Shown here: positions 7,801 to 16,494 of the stretch, in pieces
Layout: the number at the start of each line of letters is the position of its first letter
Position numbering within the stretch: the first letter of the stretch is position 1
Assembly (NCBI GenBank): GCA_020850315.1
Contig: JADZEY010000060.1
Span: 1 to 64,000 of the forward strand
Length of the DNA stretch: 64,000 bases
Source of the DNA: Armatimonadota bacterium
Lineage (GTDB): Bacteria; Bacteroidota; Ignavibacteria; OLB7
Direction: 5' to 3'
The notes under the pieces: model-generated
What the model saw: only the letters and a program-made list of their open reading frames with translations
What the model was told of the DNA's origin: nothing
Database searches by the model: none
Program-made: the position numbers and the translations under genes

Positions 7801-10770
7801 AACACCAGCTACCGCTACTGGTACGTTGACGCAATGGCTGTGATGGGCACGGGCATTCCGGTGTTCCCTGGCTTCGGCATCTACGGCTTTGGCGGCGGGG
7901 CCTACTACCACATGAAGCCGGAAGCCGCAACGCCAACGGCCGCAACGCTGGATGGCAACCCGAACCAGGCAAAAAATTTCGACCAAAACAGTGCGGGCAA
8001 AACCAGCAGCGGCGTGGTGTATAAACCCGACCCAAACATTGCGTTTGGATTCAAGGCAACGTTGGTGATGGGGACCATGCCGAAGCCGAACGCCTTCAAC
8101 GGCGATGTCACCATCGAAGCCAGCTTCTTCAACGGCGGCGGATTGAACGAGATAAGCCTGAGCGGCAACGGATATTTCTTCACCCCGCCAAACCCAAAAT
8201 CGCGCCCAGCGAAGGAGGCCGCAATGGTCTATGCTGGCGTATCGTTCAAGTACAGCAATGCCAAGAAGACATTCGATGGATTGTTGGAGTTAGCGATCAA
8301 CTTAAAGGCTGGGAACAAGAGCTTAATCAGCGGCGGCGGCCAGGCGGCAATGCACTTCAGTGCCGACAAATGGTTCATTAAAATCGGCGAGCCATCCAAC
8401 CGGATTAAGCTAAAAGTGCTGAATCTGTTGGAGGTGAACAGCTACCTGATGGTTGGCAAAAACAGCCTTCCGGGAATGCCGCCGTTGCCAACATCCCCCA
8501 TAAATTTCCAGCAGAAATTGCCCAGCTTCAACAGCAAGAACCCACGCAGCCCAAGCACCGAAACCGGAAGCGGGTTTGCCTTTGGCCAGCAGATCAGCGT
8601 CAACACCGGCAAGCTGAAGTTCCTGATCTTCTACGCCCAAATCGCCATTGATTTCGGCTACGACATCTCCATCCTGAACTACGACCAGGAGTGTGAGTAC
8701 AGCGATGGCAAAATGGGCTTCAACGGATGGTACGCCAACGGCCAGGTCTATGCCGGATTGGAGGCCTCGGTGGGGATTGACATCAACCTGTGGTTCATCA
8801 AGGCCCAGCTGGAAATCCTGAACGTTGGGGTCTATGCCGGCCTGAAAGCTGGGTTGCCAAACCCAACATGGCTGCAAGGGGAAGTCAGCGGCCACTACAG
8901 CCTGCTGAACGGATTGCTGAGCGGCCAATGCAACTTCAAATTCAAGTACGGCAACAAGTGCGACCTAAACCAGGGCGACCCGTTCGGCGGGGTGAAAGTG
9001 ATTAGCGAGGTGAACCCAAGCGGCAGCGATGTGAACGTCTTCAGCTATCCGGAAGCGGTCTATAACCTTCCGCTTGGCAAAGCAATGTCCATCCAAACAC
9101 CGGACCCCGACGACGACGAGAAGGTTATCACCACCACCTTCCGCTTTGGCCTGCGGAGCTTCGACGTGGTGAACACCAAGAACGGCGCGAAGGTGGCCGG
9201 CAGCACCTCGTTGCACAACAACGGCCTAACCACGCTCTTCTCCCCCGACGAGATGTTCAACGAGAAGACCAAGTACGAGGCCACCGTGAAGGTGTATGGT
9301 GAGAAGAAGATCAACGGCCAGTGGAAGATCATCGGGAAGAAGAACAACCCGAACCAGGAGCACAACGAAGTAGAGGAGCAGACCTTCACCACAGGTGAAG
9401 CACCGGAGACGTTTGTCAACAGCAACATCATCGCCAGCCGCCCGGGGCGGATGCACCGCTACTTTATGAAAGGGGAAACCAACGACGGGGTGATTGTCTT
9501 CAATCAATACCCCAGCAACATCCCGAACGCCAAGCCAAAGGAGGGGAACAAGAAGTACATCTTCCGCGCACGGTTCCAGGAAGTTGGCGGCGGAAGCACC
9601 GTGGTGGGGGAAACCGCGTTGCAGTGGAACCCCGGAGGGAAGCGCGTGGAGTTCGACCTCCCGAACACCTTGAAGAACGAGAAGATTTACATCATCCAGT
9701 TTATCCGCAAAAAAGTAAGCAACGGCGGCGGGGGATCGGAAAGCGACGCGGGCGAGGTAGCCAGCAGCAGCGAATCGAAGTACCTGGGGCAAGGGCAAAA
9801 GATTGACGTGCGGCGCAACCGGTTGCAGTCCATCAGGCTTGGGGATGATGAGTTCCTGGTCTATCAGCTTGCCTTCCGCACCAGCAGATTCAGCACGTTG
9901 GATGCCAAGATCAAAGATTACGTGATGCTTGGCCCGCCGCTAAATGCCACACGCCACGGCGGGAACTACAACAACACGTTGTACCAGAAATATGAGGGGA
10001 AGGAGGCGATGGACTGGTACGACCTGCACCAGATTGAGTACACGCAGGCTTCGGTCACCAAGTACATCGAGCCACCCGTGACGGTGAAGGCCGTGGATCG
10101 CGGCAAGGTTGGCAACAGCTACTACTGGATCAACATCCACGACCACTATCTGGATTTGATTTCCGGCAAACTGAAGGACCGGATCAAGTACGACTGGAAC
10201 AACCAGATTGACAACAAGGCCGTGCGTTCCTATCCCGCCACAGGGGCCTACCAGCCCGGAAGCCGGCTGACCAACGGGACCATCGTCACCGACCAAGCGT
10301 TCCCGGTTCGCGCGGCGGCCATCTACTACGACGGCACCGGCAACACCAGCAAGCTGACCAACGAGGAAATCAACGCCAGCTACTGGAAAGGGTTACCGCC
10401 CGAAAACAGCGGGCCGAACAACATGGTGAAAACCGGGCTGCAGAACACCCCCAACGCCGGGAAAAACGTGCAGCCGCCTGCCGACAAAAACTACTTGGTG
10501 GTCTGCTACGATGCCGCAACGGTGATGCAGATTGACCGCAAAAAAGTGGCCGAGGCACTGATGAACAAGTTCGGGCCAATCCTATCGGGGATGCCGGAGT
10601 ACGCAACGTTTGCCAAGTACAACAACCCGACCAACTGGTACTACGACGACAACGGCCCGAACCCGAACCTTGACAGCATGAACCTGAACAAAGGGACCGA
10701 TGTGAAAGTGGTCATCAGCTACGGCTACACAACCAAGAAGGATTTGGAGGACACGATCTCGCCGCCATAA
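4819..10770 (+). CDS. Giant (~1980 aa) secreted protein of unknown function
   Basis: Single uninterrupted ORF with signal peptide (ASSPIALFLLLLCLLPVAAVAQ), an Ig/FN3-like N-terminal region, an Asn/Asp-rich linker and a long beta-rich body. The likely start (4819 or 4822) overlaps or abuts the upstream stop (TGAGATGATG), suggesting translational coupling. Confidence 0.85.
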   Translation: MMNTNYSAQNAKRMAALASSPIALFLLLLCLLPVAAVAQNDVQVATLVKPPYSPYLSDYVGFDNKIVITLTNTTNVAQNVRLVGQVKGKGITVTIPNSFIPAVPIALGPKAVKVLMGSQLKEYLNPDVLQFSGISKQEVVQGNGLPEGDYSICIQALDFNSGAAKSLAAPSGCANFKITHYEPPTLQQPACNSNVIPKNPQSQLFSWTAPAGAPAFNMEYVLKIVEVIPANTNPNQAMNAAPNPPFFEKVVQGTSYLYGPNDPALQNGTKYAVRVTARNKGESKELNFKNNGHSVVCAFTYGQAQADNQQQNDPNNDQPNDDPNNDPNDVDENYAPPCATLNCAPQPLAASTPSNKVYQVGDEIQIGYFTLKLTSLSSASAGNLSGEGTIDAPIFRVKLKATFTGLKVNPSNKVYSGKAIGSYDPGAQVDEAMKNFTNNLGNIAAEKVKTVSDFVKSNQKYIENFANVDAQGLPFGWKKMVNSNIQLVNVASVEFAPDGARMNAFMEVPIPEAQNKILAFGQKNICFHPTGLSVDGLQKLTMLGNDYTFPWGDKITLTLKAANGDKGTFVKWDCEGYKAMQVDGFFTIKSQLIEKANGGGDVKASFLFSNVGAWGDLLGEVAMDSFVVKGTKGLTFSFNKVVLDFSDTRNAQGMAFPANYAGGTGNDWRGFYFKEIKARLPKFLKKDAKQVEIALANTLINKTGFTGTATVQPVFDINKGSVGGWGFSMEKFELAFLNNGLTKGEFIGKIKLPIAETGIGYKCLLSSNGPNLKTDFQVTTLDTINVAMWGAKLKLLDGSNISITAVNDDVTVKAVMSGSLTLDKKFVELKSVSIKIPGVQFENLTVQNKPPYITATLFKFASPQKWFAGFPVSINPQDGIQLKTQGDQVGLRLSFHIGLDGNNQSAISGGTAFTIWGKKTEQQGKQTWIPAMPTLEEISINADVAAVHMDGKINLYNGDPTFGEGFRGAINVEFKPLLKLSATVQFGSTAYQNNNTSYRYWYVDAMAVMGTGIPVFPGFGIYGFGGGAYYHMKPEAATPTAATLDGNPNQAKNFDQNSAGKTSSGVVYKPDPNIAFGFKATLVMGTMPKPNAFNGDVTIEASFFNGGGLNEISLSGNGYFFTPPNPKSRPAKEAAMVYAGVSFKYSNAKKTFDGLLELAINLKAGNKSLISGGGQAAMHFSADKWFIKIGEPSNRIKLKVLNLLEVNSYLMVGKNSLPGMPPLPTSPINFQQKLPSFNSKNPRSPSTETGSGFAFGQQISVNTGKLKFLIFYAQIAIDFGYDISILNYDQECEYSDGKMGFNGWYANGQVYAGLEASVGIDINLWFIKAQLEILNVGVYAGLKAGLPNPTWLQGEVSGHYSLLNGLLSGQCNFKFKYGNKCDLNQGDPFGGVKVISEVNPSGSDVNVFSYPEAVYNLPLGKAMSIQTPDPDDDEKVITTTFRFGLRSFDVVNTKNGAKVAGSTSLHNNGLTTLFSPDEMFNEKTKYEATVKVYGEKKINGQWKIIGKKNNPNQEHNEVEEQTFTTGEAPETFVNSNIIASRPGRMHRYFMKGETNDGVIVFNQYPSNIPNAKPKEGNKKYIFRARFQEVGGGSTVVGETALQWNPGGKRVEFDLPNTLKNEKIYIIQFIRKKVSNGGGGSESDAGEVASSSESKYLGQGQKIDVRRNRLQSIRLGDDEFLVYQLAFRTSRFSTLDAKIKDYVMLGPPLNATRHGGNYNNTLYQKYEGKEAMDWYDLHQIEYTQASVTKYIEPPVTVKAVDRGKVGNSYYWINIHDHYLDLISGKLKDRIKYDWNNQIDNKAVRSYPATGAYQPGSRLTNGTIVTDQAFPVRAAAIYYDGTGNTSKLTNEEINASYWKGLPPENSGPNNMVKTGLQNTPNAGKNVQPPADKNYLVVCYDAATVMQIDRKKVAEALMNKFGPILSGMPEYATFAKYNNPTNWYYDDNGPNPNLDSMNLNKGTDVKVVISYGYTTKKDLEDTISPP

Positions 10771-10781
10771 GCTGCACCGAT

Positions 10782-10812
10782 GCCGGGGCGTGGGATTCCG
10801 CCATGCCCCGGC
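10782..10812 (+). other. Intra-operon hairpin between the giant-protein and FN3-protein genes
   Basis: GCCGGGGCGTGG-GATTCCG-CCATGCCCCGGC: 12-bp stem (one G.T) with no T-tract, so probably not a classical terminator. Confidence 0.6.
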
Positions 10813-10896
10813 GATTGCAGCAGAACGAGAGAACGGGTGAGCAAGCATCATCGAAGCAACGCACAACAATCTTCCAAACAACCGTCCGAACAACCA

Positions 10897-13002
10897 ATGA
10901 AACGCCTGATTTATACACTTGCCATGCTGCTGCTTGCGGCAATCCCCACAGTATCGCAAACCACCGAAGGGAGCGATGCCAGCGAACCCCGCCCGAACCT
11001 GCGGCTGATTGCCCGCAGCTACGGCGATTCCGTTGTGTTGCGCTGGGGGACCACCAGCCACACCGCCTGGAAAGTTGCCGGGAACGCTGGCTACATCATC
11101 GAACGCTACGAATACGGCCCGCAGGGGAAGCTCACCAAAACGGTGCTGACCCCGCAACCGCTGAAGCCGCTGACGATTGACGAATGGAAGGCCCGCTACC
11201 AACCGGAAGACACGATTGCCGGCGCGGCGGTGCAGGCGCTGTACGGCAAGGCAATCCCGACATCGGAAGACCCGTTCGGCAGCATCTACGAAATCTACCT
11301 TCAGCAACGGAGCATGCACGGCATTGCACTGCTGCTTGCCGACATCGCGCCACGCCTTGCCGATGGGCTTGGACTGCGGTTTGTTGACCGCACGGTTGAT
11401 CCCCAAAAGACTTATCGCTACCGCATCTACTCCCTTGCCAACGACCCAGACCAACCGGTTGACACTGCCGACGTTGCCATCAGCGTAAGCCAGCGCGACG
11501 AACCAAAAAACGTCACCACGCTGACCGCCGAAGAGGGGGAGCAACTGGTGGTGCTGAAGTGGAATCGGCTGGAGCATCCAGAGCCGTTCAGCGGCTACTA
11601 TATCGAGCGTTCCACCGACGGCGGGCGCAGCTTCAGCCGCATCAACCGGATGCCGTTCACGCCGCTGCAGAAGGATGATTCATCACAAACATCGGATCGG
11701 CCAAACGAGGATATGACCGAGTACAAAGTGCGCTTGGAAGCGAACTACCAGCCGGTTGGATACCGTGTGGTTGGTGTTGATCCGTTTGGCGAGGTATCGC
11801 CGAACAGCAGTGTCATCACGGCAATGGGGCGCGACCGCACGCCGCCAAGCGCGCCGCAGATTCTGCCGCTGGAAATCGTTGACGGGCGTTCGATGAAAGT
11901 GGCGTGGCGGATGGATACGTTGGAGGGAGACCTGAAAGGCTTCGTGGTTGGGAAAAGCGAAGGGCCGGATGGTGAGTTCGAGGAGATCAGCGGATTGCTG
12001 GGAAGCGATGCCCGCAGCTACACCGACCTTGACGTTCGGGATCTTCCGCAACACTACTACGCAGTGGTGGCGATTGACACCGCCGGCAACCGCGTCAGTT
12101 CCGTTCCGCTGCTTGGCATTTTCCCCGACTCCACCGCCCCCGCAACGCCGCGCGGCCTTGCCGGAACGGTGGATAGCAACGGCGTTGTGCGGCTGCATTG
12201 GGATGCCAACCCCGAAAGCGACCTGAAAGGATACCGCGTGTTCTACGCCAACCAAGATGACCACGAGTACCAGCAACTGACTGGCGACCTCAGCGAGGAC
12301 ACCACCTTCACCGACACACTGACGTTGCAGACTTTGAGCGAGGAGATTTACTACAAGATCACCGCGTTGGATCAGAACTACAACCACTCAGAGTTCACCG
12401 CAACGCTCACGCTGAAGAAGCCCGATGTTGTTGCTCCATTTCCGCCATTTGTTAGCAACATCACGCCAACGGAGCGAAGCATCACCATCCAGTGGGCCGC
12501 CAGCATGACCGACGATGTGGTGGAGCACACGCTGTACCGCCGCGCCGAAGGTGAAAGCGATTGGAAGGCCATTGCCAGCACGAAGGATCGGGCAATCAAC
12601 AGCTTCAGCGATTCCACGGCAATTGCGGGAACGCTGTACGAGTACAGCCTTCAGGCAAGCGACGATGCGGGGCTGCGTTCGGAGCGTTCCAATGTTGTTA
12701 GCGGGCAATTGGTGGGGGCTTCGGGGCGCAGCGCGGTGCAGGGGGTGGTGGGCCAGTTCGACAAAGCGGGCAATCGGGTGGTGGTGCGGTGGGATGCGGC
12801 TGGCGAGGATACCGAGTACTACCTCTACAAAGCCATTGGCGATGCCCAGCCAGCACTGTACCGCTCGGTTGCTGGTGCAAGGGAGTTTGTTGATACGGAA
12901 GTGTTCCCCGGCAACACCTACCAGTATGCCGTCAAGGTTGTTGGCAGTGATGGAACGGAATCGGCGTTAGCCAGCACCGGAAAAATTGTGATCGGGAAGT
13001 AG
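10897..13002 (+). CDS. Fibronectin type III repeat protein, secreted
   Basis: Signal peptide MKRLIYTLAMLLLAAIPTVSQ. Repeated FN3-like modules (e.g. LKWNRLEHPEPFSGYYIERSTDGGRSFSRIN, LHWDANPESDLKGYRVFYANQDDHEYQQL). Confidence 0.8.
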   Translation: MKRLIYTLAMLLLAAIPTVSQTTEGSDASEPRPNLRLIARSYGDSVVLRWGTTSHTAWKVAGNAGYIIERYEYGPQGKLTKTVLTPQPLKPLTIDEWKARYQPEDTIAGAAVQALYGKAIPTSEDPFGSIYEIYLQQRSMHGIALLLADIAPRLADGLGLRFVDRTVDPQKTYRYRIYSLANDPDQPVDTADVAISVSQRDEPKNVTTLTAEEGEQLVVLKWNRLEHPEPFSGYYIERSTDGGRSFSRINRMPFTPLQKDDSSQTSDRPNEDMTEYKVRLEANYQPVGYRVVGVDPFGEVSPNSSVITAMGRDRTPPSAPQILPLEIVDGRSMKVAWRMDTLEGDLKGFVVGKSEGPDGEFEEISGLLGSDARSYTDLDVRDLPQHYYAVVAIDTAGNRVSSVPLLGIFPDSTAPATPRGLAGTVDSNGVVRLHWDANPESDLKGYRVFYANQDDHEYQQLTGDLSEDTTFTDTLTLQTLSEEIYYKITALDQNYNHSEFTATLTLKKPDVVAPFPPFVSNITPTERSITIQWAASMTDDVVEHTLYRRAEGESDWKAIASTKDRAINSFSDSTAIAGTLYEYSLQASDDAGLRSERSNVVSGQLVGASGRSAVQGVVGQFDKAGNRVVVRWDAAGEDTEYYLYKAIGDAQPALYRSVAGAREFVDTEVFPGNTYQYAVKVVGSDGTESALASTGKIVIGK

Positions 13003-13100
13003 CCGCGGAACACAGATGCTTCGGCCAGCTGCCGGAGGTTGTTGGAATAGCGATGCTCATTTCACGATGCAGGGATTCTACACCCTCTCTTCTTCCCTAC

Positions 13101-13250
13101 CTCTGTGTCCTCTGTGCCTCTGTGTTTTTTTCCCTACCACGAAGAGAATGAACCACAGAGACACAGAGAGCACAGAGGGGAGAAAGAGAGGGAGTATTGG
13201 CTATCCGAGGGGGTGCACATTCCCCATTGCTCGCTAATTGCAGATGAATC
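13101..13250. repeat. Composite dispersed repeat, copy A (CACAGAG inverted repeat plus 3' tail)
   Basis: CTCTGTGTCCTCTGTGCCTCTGTGTTTTTTTCC ... AACCACAGAGACACAGAGAGCACAGAG, followed by CTATCCGAGGGGGTGCACATTCCCCATTGCTCGCTAATTGCAGATGA. Confidence 0.85.
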
Positions 13251-13302
13251 AAAAGCGATTTAAGAAGACGGTAATTCCTGAACATCGGTTATTAATCCCC
13301 TG

Positions 13303-13668
13303 ATGAATTTTTCAACATATCATCTTGCTGCCCACGCGGCCTACGAACACGTGCAGATTGATATGCGCTCCGGCGCGTATCCCGATGGAGTTCATCCTAT
13401 CCATCGCTACCCCGACCCTGGGATTAGCGTTAGCGCGGTGGTGAGCAATGGGGGCGTTGTGGATTTGCAGGCCTGCGATGCCGAAGGGGGGCTGCTGGAA
13501 ACCATTTCCCCCGATGATCCCGACGACGACGACGGCAACGGCGGCACGCCCCATGCAATGCTACGGCGTGCTTGGCTGCTGCCGCATCGCCGCCAGACGC
13601 TTCATGCCGAATCGTGGGTGAACGACCGTGGGGAAGGGTTTGTTGATCTGTTTCTACGAGCGAGGTAG
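13303..13668 (+). CDS. Hypothetical small protein with an acidic DPDDDDGNGG stretch
   Basis: 121-aa ORF starting in an otherwise free interval. Its stop lies inside the left arm of a perfect hairpin (13660-13696). Confidence 0.45.
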   Translation: MNFSTYHLAAHAAYEHVQIDMRSGAYPDGVHPIHRYPDPGISVSAVVSNGGVVDLQACDAEGGLLETISPDDPDDDDGNGGTPHAMLRRAWLLPHRRQTLHAESWVNDRGEGFVDLFLRAR

Positions 13669-13696
13669 CCACAACGGTCTATTCTGGCTACCTCGC
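13660..13696. terminator. Terminator-like hairpin between convergent genes
   Basis: GCGAGGTAGCCA-13 nt-TGGCTACCTCGC, perfect 12-bp stem. No strong T-tract on either side. Confidence 0.5.
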
Positions 13697-13732
13697 GTCA
13701 ACGATGCACGATTGTTGTCGGTCGGGTGATGT

Positions 13733-15058
13733 TTAATCGCGCGTTTTCACTTTCCCCAGCAGATACTCGGCAATCTGTACTCCGTTTTTTGTCCCTGCGG
13801 TATTGGAGGAGCGGATGTGAATCCCGCCGTACAGGCGGCTCATGGCGGCTTCGTGGGCGGCGGCCATAAAATTGGGGAAGGTGCGTACTGGCATATTCAA
13901 GTACTCCTCGGTGTCGTCATCGAACGGGACAGCACCAAGCTGCTTTGTTAGCACCACCGCTGCCGCTGCCGAGATGGTGCTGTGCCCGCTGGAGTGGTCT
14001 GGGAAGGGGGGCGTTTGAATCAGCGGAGTCCATGTGGAATCCATGTAGCGGTTGATGTAGGTGATGGGCCGAATGGTGTTATGCGTGTACTTCTCCGTCC
14101 AGCAGCTAAGGAAGCCATCGGCGATTGCTAACGAGGCAAGGGCGTATGTTTCCAGCACCTCCATCATCCCACGCTGCTGTTTCACACAGACGATTTTGGC
14201 GATGTTCATCCAATGCCCAGCGGGGCTAATCTGGCGGGTCTTGAACGCCATGTGGCCAAAATGGAAGGAGTGGATCGGGTTGCAATCCCAGAATTTTGCG
14301 ATAAGGATCTGTTCTTCGGTAAGATTTTTCCCGATTTCCCACACCTCTTTCTCATCCTTATAAAACGCTGAGGCAGGATCCTTGCTGAAGGGGATTGGCG
14401 CATCGGGTGGCAGCTGGCGTGCGCTGGTCAGCACAAACGGGCGCACACGATTCCAGTATGGATCAACTGGGCGAAGAAAATCTGGAGGGGTTGGCTGCCA
14501 ATGCTCTTCCCCTTTGGGGAACTCATAATCGCCCATCGCTTGCACTTCACGGAAGCCATCTTTCCCAGACCATGCGATGATATGATCCCCAACTTTTTCG
14601 CCATACTTTACCGAAGCTGCAATCACTTCCTTGCTTACTCCCGCCTGCTTCAGATTCTCCAGATCGCCTTCATACCGGGCATCGCTGCGGTCGTAGAAAT
14701 AGAGCAATTTGCCAGCCACCCGATGGTAGGCTGCAATGGCCGCAACCCGCCAATCAATCTGCATTTTGGGTGCTTTTGGGGTGGCCGTTAATCCGTTCAG
14801 TTGGCCAGCAAAGGAGCGGAAGCCTGGATAGCCGGGCCGGGCGGCTTCGTAGGCAGCGATATTGCAGTAGGTATAGACCCGGCTGATGGTGCAGGGGGTG
14901 CGGATTTCATCCACCATTGCATCGGTCAAAGTCCAGATCCATTGGTGGATAAAACGGGCACCGTCCTTATCGTACGATGGCACCGAGGCATTGGCAGCAA
15001 CAGTCCAGCAGCTGATACACAGCGCAATGGCGGGCAGAAGAAGGGAAACTCGTCTCAT
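13733..15058 (-). CDS. Vanadium-dependent haloperoxidase / PAP2-superfamily protein, secreted
   Basis: Signal peptide MRRVSLLLPAIALCISCWTVAANA. PAP2/haloperoxidase-like motif PPFPDHSSGHSTISAAAAVVL, plus a downstream histidine region (AAAHEAAMSRLYGGIH). Confidence 0.85.
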   Translation of the reverse strand: MRRVSLLLPAIALCISCWTVAANASVPSYDKDGARFIHQWIWTLTDAMVDEIRTPCTISRVYTYCNIAAYEAARPGYPGFRSFAGQLNGLTATPKAPKMQIDWRVAAIAAYHRVAGKLLYFYDRSDARYEGDLENLKQAGVSKEVIAASVKYGEKVGDHIIAWSGKDGFREVQAMGDYEFPKGEEHWQPTPPDFLRPVDPYWNRVRPFVLTSARQLPPDAPIPFSKDPASAFYKDEKEVWEIGKNLTEEQILIAKFWDCNPIHSFHFGHMAFKTRQISPAGHWMNIAKIVCVKQQRGMMEVLETYALASLAIADGFLSCWTEKYTHNTIRPITYINRYMDSTWTPLIQTPPFPDHSSGHSTISAAAAVVLTKQLGAVPFDDDTEEYLNMPVRTFPNFMAAAHEAAMSRLYGGIHIRSSNTAGTKNGVQIAEYLLGKVKTRD

Positions 15059-15104
15059 GGCTCTACGTGGTTATGTGATACTGAGTTTTTTTGAAGGTGC
15101 GGGT

Positions 15105-15137
15105 AAAAATATAGTCCGTAGCTCGGCTACGGACTAT
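15105..15137 (-). terminator. Rho-independent terminator for the RodZ-like gene
   Basis: On the minus strand: ATAGTCCGTAGC-CGA-GCTACGGACTAT-ATTTTT. Perfect 12-bp stem followed by a T-run, just after the stop at 15159. Confidence 0.7.
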
Positions 15138-15158
15138 GATATTTCTCAGTGTTATGCC

Positions 15159-16337
15159 TTACGGATTCGATTGCGGGTCACGCGGGACGCGGCGCGGCTC
15201 GGTGGGCTCAATCTGGCGCACGGTTGGTGTGCGCGATGTTGTTGAGCGACGCGGAGCCGAGGTCGTTTGCCGGTTCGGTTGCGGGGTTGCTGTTTGCCGG
15301 TTTGGTTGCGTTGTCCCCCCCTGCCGATTGGTGGTGGCAGGGCGGCTGGCCGGCGGACGCGCAGTAGAAGATGACGACGATGGAGTTGTGGATGTGCGCG
15401 ATGGAGCCGAGGTTGCCGTTGACGCTGCCGGGCGCGTTGCAGGGGTTGCGGATGGTGATGTTGCGGCTGCGGTTGCGGGCCGCACCCCACCCGGGCGGCG
15501 CACCCCAGCCGAGTCAATAATCTGGTTGCGGACAGCGGTGCGCAGCGGCCCAAGCGTGCCGATGCTTTGATCGTTCAGCGTCAGGTGCAATCCGCCAGCG
15601 TTCCCCAGCGACACCTTGAAGGTTTTCAGTGCACGCCATGTTTTCACCACACCACTATCCAACGTTCCGGTAGAGCTGCGCTGCCCGTCGGAGACGACAT
15701 CGAACCAGACGCGGGCGGTGGCGCGCCCAACCAGTGTCATGCTATCCCCGGGTTGCCACGAAGATTCCGACACCGGAGTTGCCGAGGCTTCGGGTGAGTT
15801 GATGATCTGCGCCGGGGAATCGGCATCGCTTGCTGGCGGTGGTTGTTGTTCGGCCTGCTGGGTTGGTTTCCCGCCGCCAAACAGCCCACTGCTCCAGGCC
15901 AGATATCCCCCAACGCCGATCAGCAGGCCCAACGCCGCAGCAATCACCCAATTTGCCATGTTGGTGTTGCGCCGCCGCTGTTCGCCAAAGGCCATTGGTT
16001 TGAACTTGGGGAATTTTCCCCTGCGCTCGGTATCGGCAGAATCGAACCGGATTGGGGTTCTCGATTCCGGCGCGATAGCCACTGGTGTTGGTGGCGGGGT
16101 GTCGGGAAGCAGTGCAAGCAACGCATCGGGGTCCACCCCAACGGTGCGGGCGTAGTCGCGCACAAAAAACCGGCGTTGTGGGTTTGGGATTGCAGCGATG
16201 TTCTCCTCCTCAATCGCCTGAAGGAATTTCGGCTGGATATACGTCCGGCGCGAAACATCGCCGATGCTCATCCCTTGCGCTTCGCGCGCTTCGCGTAGTT
16301 GCTGGCCAATGGTCATGGGGAAGCTGTTCCTATTCAA
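15159..16337 (-). CDS. RodZ-like HTH (Xre-type) membrane protein with C-terminal Thr/Pro/Arg/Ser-rich tail
   Basis: N-terminal GQQLREAREAQGMSIGDVSRRTYIQPKFLQAIEEENIAAIPNPQRRFFVRDYAR is typical of RodZ/HTH_25. It is followed by one TM (MANWVIAAALGLLIGVGGYLAW), a DUF4115-like domain (VGRATARVWFDVVSDGQ...) and a low-complexity tail. Confidence 0.8.
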   Translation of the reverse strand: MNRNSFPMTIGQQLREAREAQGMSIGDVSRRTYIQPKFLQAIEEENIAAIPNPQRRFFVRDYARTVGVDPDALLALLPDTPPPTPVAIAPESRTPIRFDSADTERRGKFPKFKPMAFGEQRRRNTNMANWVIAAALGLLIGVGGYLAWSSGLFGGGKPTQQAEQQPPPASDADSPAQIINSPEASATPVSESSWQPGDSMTLVGRATARVWFDVVSDGQRSSTGTLDSGVVKTWRALKTFKVSLGNAGGLHLTLNDQSIGTLGPLRTAVRNQIIDSAGVRRPGGVRPATAAATSPSATPATRPAASTATSAPSRTSTTPSSSSSTARPPASRPATTNRQGGTTQPNRQTATPQPNRQTTSAPRRSTTSRTPTVRQIEPTEPRRVPRDPQSNP

Positions 16338-16494
16338 GTATGGAGAGAGTGAGAGAGAATGCAGTCACGTCCGACAGGAGGTTTGTACAAGTACCGGGAA
16401 GCGGAACCGCCGCAAATATAGGGGATGAGCAAGGAGTGAGGAAGAGGCGCGAACGTTCCGTCAGGCATTATTCTTGATCGTGATGGCGGGGGGA

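Noticed and set aside
13016-13285. ORFs overlapping repeat copy A (e.g. LCPLCLCVFFPTTKRMNHRDTESTEGRK)
   Set aside because: Signature translation of the CACAGAG repeat, commonly mis-annotated; same for similar ORFs in copies B, C and D.
15136-15570. 144-aa + strand ORF (VAVCRFGCVVPPCRLVVAG...)
   Set aside because: Antisense of the low-complexity RodZ-like tail.
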